DNA of 64,000 nt, from assembly GCA_947095535.1 (NCBI GenBank), contig OX352772.1, positions 35,111,445-35,175,444 of the forward strand, written 5' to 3'. This stretch comes from Poecilobothrus nobilitatus. Its lineage: Eukaryota > Arthropoda > Insecta > Diptera > Dolichopodidae. The number at the start of each line of letters is the position of its first letter. Positions within the stretch are counted from its first letter, which is position 1. Position numbers and translations under genes: made by a program. Below the pieces are notes generated by a model. It saw only the letters and a list, made by a program, of their open reading frames with translations. It did not search any database and had not been told where the DNA came from. This document shows, piece by piece, positions 59,759 to 64,000 of this stretch.

Positions 59759-60264
59759 ATGGCCCAATGTTTACTTTGCTTCCTTTACTTAATTCGAAAA
59801 CTTTAACCGTTAAAATTAATTACATTATTTCTTATGGTACTTGACCAAATGCACAAAGTATTCAACGTAAGCAAACGAAGTAAAGTACCGAATTGACGAA
59901 TTTACAATTTTGTACTTTGCGTTGAATACTTATAAACATTAAAAAAATTTGAATAGGTGGACAAAATTTTAAATAGGTGGGAATGTGATTTTGTACAATC
60001 CATGAATTTGACGATTTCTATAAATATCCCGAAACCAAAATCTTCTCCTATTTGGTACTGAATACAAACATTTGTACGTTTTATATAAAATATTATTATA
60101 TATATAAAATTTCTAAAATTTTTTTTAAATCTATTTCAGAAGAAAAAAAATGGACCAAAATGCAAAGTAATCATTGGGCCAGTATTTACTTTCTTAACTT
60201 TGCTTTATTTTGATACTTTGAAAAAGTATTCAAAGTAAAGGAAACAAAGTAAGCATTGGGCCAT
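59759..60264. mobile_element. Foldback-type TIR element
   Basis: Left ATGGCCCAATGTTTACTTTG continuing CTTCCTTTACTT matches the reverse complement of the right end ATGGCCCAATGCTTACTTTG continuing TTTCCTTTACTT, giving a TIR of about 32 bp. A second copy of the terminus lies inside at 60173-60183 (CATTGGGCCAG). An internal perfect inverted repeat AAGTATTCAACG (59856-59867) / CGTTGAATACTT (59920-59931) adds another hairpin. The ACTTTG/CAAAGT words recur throughout, so the element is built of several nested inverted copies. Confidence 0.72.
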
Positions 60265-60517
60265 CCACCTTAAGTAATTTCTATATGAAATTATAAAAAT
60301 AATTTTCATGTATGTATATACAGTTGCTAATCTAACTTTGCAGCCTTATAGTGTTTCAGATAAAAATCTGTAATAAATTTTTAAGAAAAATTAAATTTAA
60401 AATTAAATTAATACTATAATTCTTTATAAAACTCCTACATATATGCAATTATATTACTACTTTAAATATTAAATTGATATTTAATTACTAACTAATTTAA
60501 AGACCATGTAAAGCACA

Positions 60518-61544
60518 TATTAAGTAAAAGTAACAAAGCCTTTATGGCGGCCAGAAATTTGTTTTACGACAAACGCATAAGTCCCAGAGTTAAAATTATT
60601 TTATATCAAGCTCTTATAAGACCAATAATGGCATATGCCATCCTTATTTGGTTTAACATAAGTGCTTAACAATGGAACTTATTAGAAAATTTGAGAGAAA
60701 ATGCATTAGGGTCTGCATAAATAAAACAAGAAAACCAGAATCAAATTTTCAACATTTTTATTCAAACAAAGTAATATACAAAGATGCAAACATAATAAGA
60801 TTCGATAACTTTGCTATTAAATTAATACGTAACCATTTTAATAGAACTCTACAAGTAACGGAAAATAATCTAGTGTCAAATATTTATTACCACAATTATG
60901 AGTATATAAGATACAGCATGAATACAGGATTCATTGCACCGGAATTTTTAATATACCTAGATTCAAATGGTTACATTCAAGATCAAAACCATGTTCCCTT
61001 ATTATTTCATTATAATAGGCGGGCCACGTGCAAGATCATTGACTATATTCCGCGAAACGCAAATTATTCGATGTTGAAATTTGATAGACTTATACCAGAA
61101 AGGGACAAAAACATTAGTAGAAATTATTGGTGGTTAGAAAACACCTACATAGAAGATTAAAATTATTTTTAATTATTTAGGATAAGTAGGATAGCATAGG
61201 GTGAATTAGATTAGATATATAGGTTAAGATAGGTTAAGATATGTTAAGATAGGTTAAGATAAGTTAAGTTTTTATTTTAAAACTCAATAGAAATAAATTT
61301 TAGATTTTTAAATGAAATTTTTACCAAAAAATAATAAATATAAGGTTGTAAAATACCATGGAACATTCAAAGATTTAATGTAATATTGAAATATAAAACC
61401 GAAAATTAATAAAATAAGAAATCATGCCATCTTAAAATTAATTATAAAACAAAGAAGTAAACTGATATTTTTAAATTTTTTTTGTAAGTTATATTTATAA
61501 GATCTAAATAAAGAATAAAAAAAAAAAAAAAAAAAAATATTAAC
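60518..61544 (+). mobile_element. 5'-truncated Jockey/I-like LINE
   Basis: From about 60530 one frame reads AFMAARNLFYDKRISPRVKI and LIRPIMAYAILIWFNIS. After a single frameshift at about 60668 a frame to 61160 reads RKFERKCIRVCINKTRKPES, ANIIRFDNFAIKLIRNH and IYLDSNGYIQDQNHVPLLFHY and ends YWWLENTYIED. This is the ORF2 C-terminus after the reverse transcriptase core. The 3' UTR has a GGTTAAGATA tandem run (61218-61268) and ends AATAAAGAATA plus about 20 A at 61540. A 7-bp ATATTAA at 60518-60524 and 61538-61544 may be the target duplication. One disabling shift suggests moderate age. Confidence 0.8.
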
Positions 61545-62789
61545 TATACAGTAGGTTTAAGCAATATTTTTTTCACAAGTACTGGTGCTGGATTATATTG
61601 ATCCAAATTTAAAAATACATAAATGTGGGTTAATAATATAAAAGTTTATTTGTATAATTTTTTATTCAAATATTGCACATTTTGCATTTATATTTTCAAT
61701 TTTTGATATTTTTGGTTGCACCTGTAAACGTACACACAAAGTTAATGAAGTTTTGCAGTCTTATAAAATTTGATGATAAACGTTCCTTCAATATAAAGTT
61801 TAAAAGTGTTTAGAACATTCAAAATAAAAACAAATAAAGTTTTTAAGAAAATGCAACTAACTATAACTATAAACTGCTTTTCACATTACAAATGTGGATT
61901 ATTTTTTTACAAATGAACGATGAGAAAATGGCAATTTTTGTTTCAGAAAATTATAAAACTCTGCTACAGCAAAAATGAAGAGCATTATGCTTAAGAAAAA
62001 AAAGTAATGATTGTCTATTAAAATGGATTTGAGTAGAAAAAAGCCGTGTACGAATACTGCAGGGTTAATAATAGAAGAATATAAGAAAACATACATATTT
62101 ATATTTATTTACAAATACGGATTTTCCAAACACATACTTATGGTATCGCAGAACAATCAAGAATCATATTTTCATTTTTTCAAGTAGTTTCTACACAGTC
62201 ATACCAATAACAAATCCACCGAGCAAAATTCGTTAACAAAACGAATGAATAAATCTTAGAGTTTAATTACTAGATTAATATTAAAAACGAAATATCATGT
62301 TATGAATACAACTGACGCAAATAAATTTCTTTTAATTTCAAAAGCTCAAATCAAGAAAAGGAAATAAATTTAAAATATAAAATTTTCATTTTAAGGCTTC
62401 CATTCATTTTTCGTATATACATACATAGTTATTAGAATTAAAAAAAAAATCTGCTCCATATTTATTTGGTCAATCATTTGTTATTGATCAAAATAAAAAA
62501 TTAAAAAAGGAATTGACAATTTGATTTTAATTCAAAACTAAAACAAATTTTTTGGTTTCTTCCGATTATAAAGGATTTTTTTTTTTTCATTAAAAGTTGA
62601 AAAAAAAAATACAAAAAATCAAAATATTATAGGAAATTTAAACTACATAGACATAGTATACCACTATCTATGTAAGTATACATATATATTTTTTATACAG
62701 TTAAACTTAATGAAATAGCGCGTTTATACTAGTGAAACACCCATAAAAAGAATTGCTATCTTAAATGCATCCGAACAAAATACCTAAGC
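61545..62789. other. AT-rich intergenic DNA
   Basis: No element ends or coding potential are recognised. Confidence 0.5.
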
Positions 62790-63220
62790 AAAATACCTAT
62801 ATCAGATTCAAACCCCGGTCAGGTCATAATAATAACAGTTGCTACAGTGACAGTAGATCTACCTTTAATTATTACGTTATGCAAAAAGGTGTTTGTGTTA
62901 TATATTATTTCATGAATTAATGTTAATGAGTTTGCCACTGATAGCAAAATAGTAACAATAATACGGAGATTCACTGTTTACTTACATTTCCCTTCTGCAA
63001 TTCAAAATTTTTGTATCCATGTTCCATTCTCTCCTATTCCTATTCCTTAGCCAATATTACTGCATTAGCAGTTTAGGGTTTCATCATTCATCCTTTATAT
63101 TGGCTAAAGAGAGAAAGGGATAAAGGTTTCATCATTCATCCGTTATATTGGCTAAAGTAGGAATCTGACACTACCAAGGAGCTATTTTTGGTGTCTTTAG
63201 AAGATTCTCAGTTCCCTTAT
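62790..63220 (+). mobile_element. SINE4 copy retaining the B-box region
   Basis: ATTCAAACCCCGGTCAGGTC at about 62806 is the B-box and 3' head of SINE3. It is joined to a body with ACAGTTGCTACAGTGACAGT, TTTAATTATTACG, AGCCAATATTACTGCATTAG, TATATTGGCTAAAG, TCTGACACTACCAAGGAG and TTTTTGGTGTC. A block of about 50 bp (TTTCATCATTCATCCTTTATA..GGCTAAAG) is tandemly doubled at 63078-63155. Confidence 0.72.
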
Positions 63221-63568
63221 GAAGAAATTTTTTAACATGACTTCAATTAAAATAATTCTGTAACAGCAGGAACTTAAAGAATTAGCAACATATCATTTTA
63301 TATAATATAAATAATCGTATAAAAAAATTGTATTACGAAATTAAACCATAGAACTAAAATTTAGGGCTATTTATCAACTCTTAAATTAGGATCTTAAACG
63401 TAGCATTAGATAACGCGCAGTTTTTTTACAATTAAGTTTTATTTTTGTTCAACTTATCAATTTTCAACTGTAATTTTAGTACACAAATACTTTAATTTAA
63501 ACTAATGAAAACGGATATTAAAATCTATCTAGTGATTTCTTTTATAATACAATAATAGATTTATTTTC
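63221..63568. other. AT-rich intergenic DNA
   Basis: Nothing is recognised. Confidence 0.5.
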
Positions 63569-64000
63569 TACCGACCGCATACATTAATGTATAAGGTAGG
63601 TATTGTTTTCATACCAAAAATTTATACCCCAGATTTTGGCAAAAATGCACTACTCCGGTGTGGAGAAGGCTGTAAAAAATTTTTTAGCATGATGTCCGTC
63701 TGTATGTGTGTGTGTGGGTGCGTATGTGGGTATGTCTGTGGGCACGTGTACAGCTTAAACGACTGAGTGGAATTTTTTGAAATTTCATATTTAAGGTTTT
63801 GACGTAAATATCTCAGATTGATAAGCTTTTGGAGCAAATCGGACAACGACAAGTGGTAGTTTACTAGTGGACTTTTTAAGTTTTTTACGAATATTTCGTA
63901 ACAGAATAATTTTATGAGAAAAATTATTAAGAAAAAGTTGTTACACAAATAAAGTAGAACAACTTTGCCATGGAACATTTTTTGATCCGACTAACTTTAA
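63569..64000 (+). mobile_element. HINE-4 copy 2, cut by the window end
   Basis: The 5' end TACCGACCGC-ATACATTAATGTAT-AAGGTAGGTA contains a 14-bp palindrome. The GATGTCCGTCTG core continues into (TG)-rich sequence interrupted by GGGTGCG. It is collinear with 27556-27985 up to the last base, so the family is longer than 432 bp. The open frame on its minus strand (63622-63978) parallels one in the other copy only because the DNA is homologous. Confidence 0.75.

Overview
The window looks like nuclear DNA from a fly (Diptera, probably Brachycera). It is extremely A+T rich by eye, very gene-poor, and full of repeats typical of flies: DINE-1/mini-me-type elements with GTCC arrays, dispersed TACATATGTA palindromes, short tRNA-derived SINEs and decayed non-LTR retrotransposons. 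Species and chromosome cannot be told from the sequence. I saw no rRNA, functional tRNA or CRISPR.

Genes. One complete gene is well supported: a two-exon BTB-BACK protein of 321 residues (4302-4381 joined to 5014-5899, + strand). One further stretch, 42781-42920 (+), behaves like the first coding exon of a gene whose other exons I cannot find. Nearly all other open frames are translated repeats, antisense noise or transposon remains.

Mobile DNA explains most of the structure. (a) Four families have Helentron/HINE (DINE-1-like) architecture: HINE-1 (1399-2963, 24141-25724, 32617-34193, fragment 12820-13065), HINE-2 with internal tandem repeats of about 142-149 bp (26041-27323 and 29599-30854), HINE-3 (56846-58125, remnants at 6222 and 23545) and HINE-4 (27556-27985 and 63569-64000). 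(b) A compact Helitron with textbook ends lies at 39511-40325. (c) There are four SINE families: SINE1 (415, 20823, 23125, 37783), SINE2 (tandem at 34917-35736, 44560, 48988, fragment 12607), SINE3 (44288, 54935) and SINE4 (31383, 47640, 62790, fragment 11838). (d) Terminal-inverted-repeat elements lie at 631, 3604, 15761 (hAT-like, perfect 8-bp target duplication), 16681, 36450 (pogo/Tigger-like), 45194, 51354, 54312 and 59759. (e) At least nine 5'-truncated non-LTR ORF2 remnants from several lineages are present, along with one probable BEL/Pao tail.

Layout. 1-4 kb: TIR element, HINE-1 and a MITE. 4.1-5.96 kb: the BTB-BACK gene. 6-24 kb: sparse AT-rich DNA with retroelement scraps. 24-31 kb: dense HINE cluster. 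32.4-35.7 kb: a stratified nest in which HINE-1 sits inside a LINE that itself sits in the head of a SINE2 array. 36-41 kb: pogo-like element, SINE1, LINE tail and Helitron. 42-43 kb: candidate first exon. 43-64 kb: SINEs, MITEs, a LINE-rich end and a HINE-4 copy cut by the window edge. No multigene pathway or defence-type system is visible. The interest lies in element architecture and nesting order.
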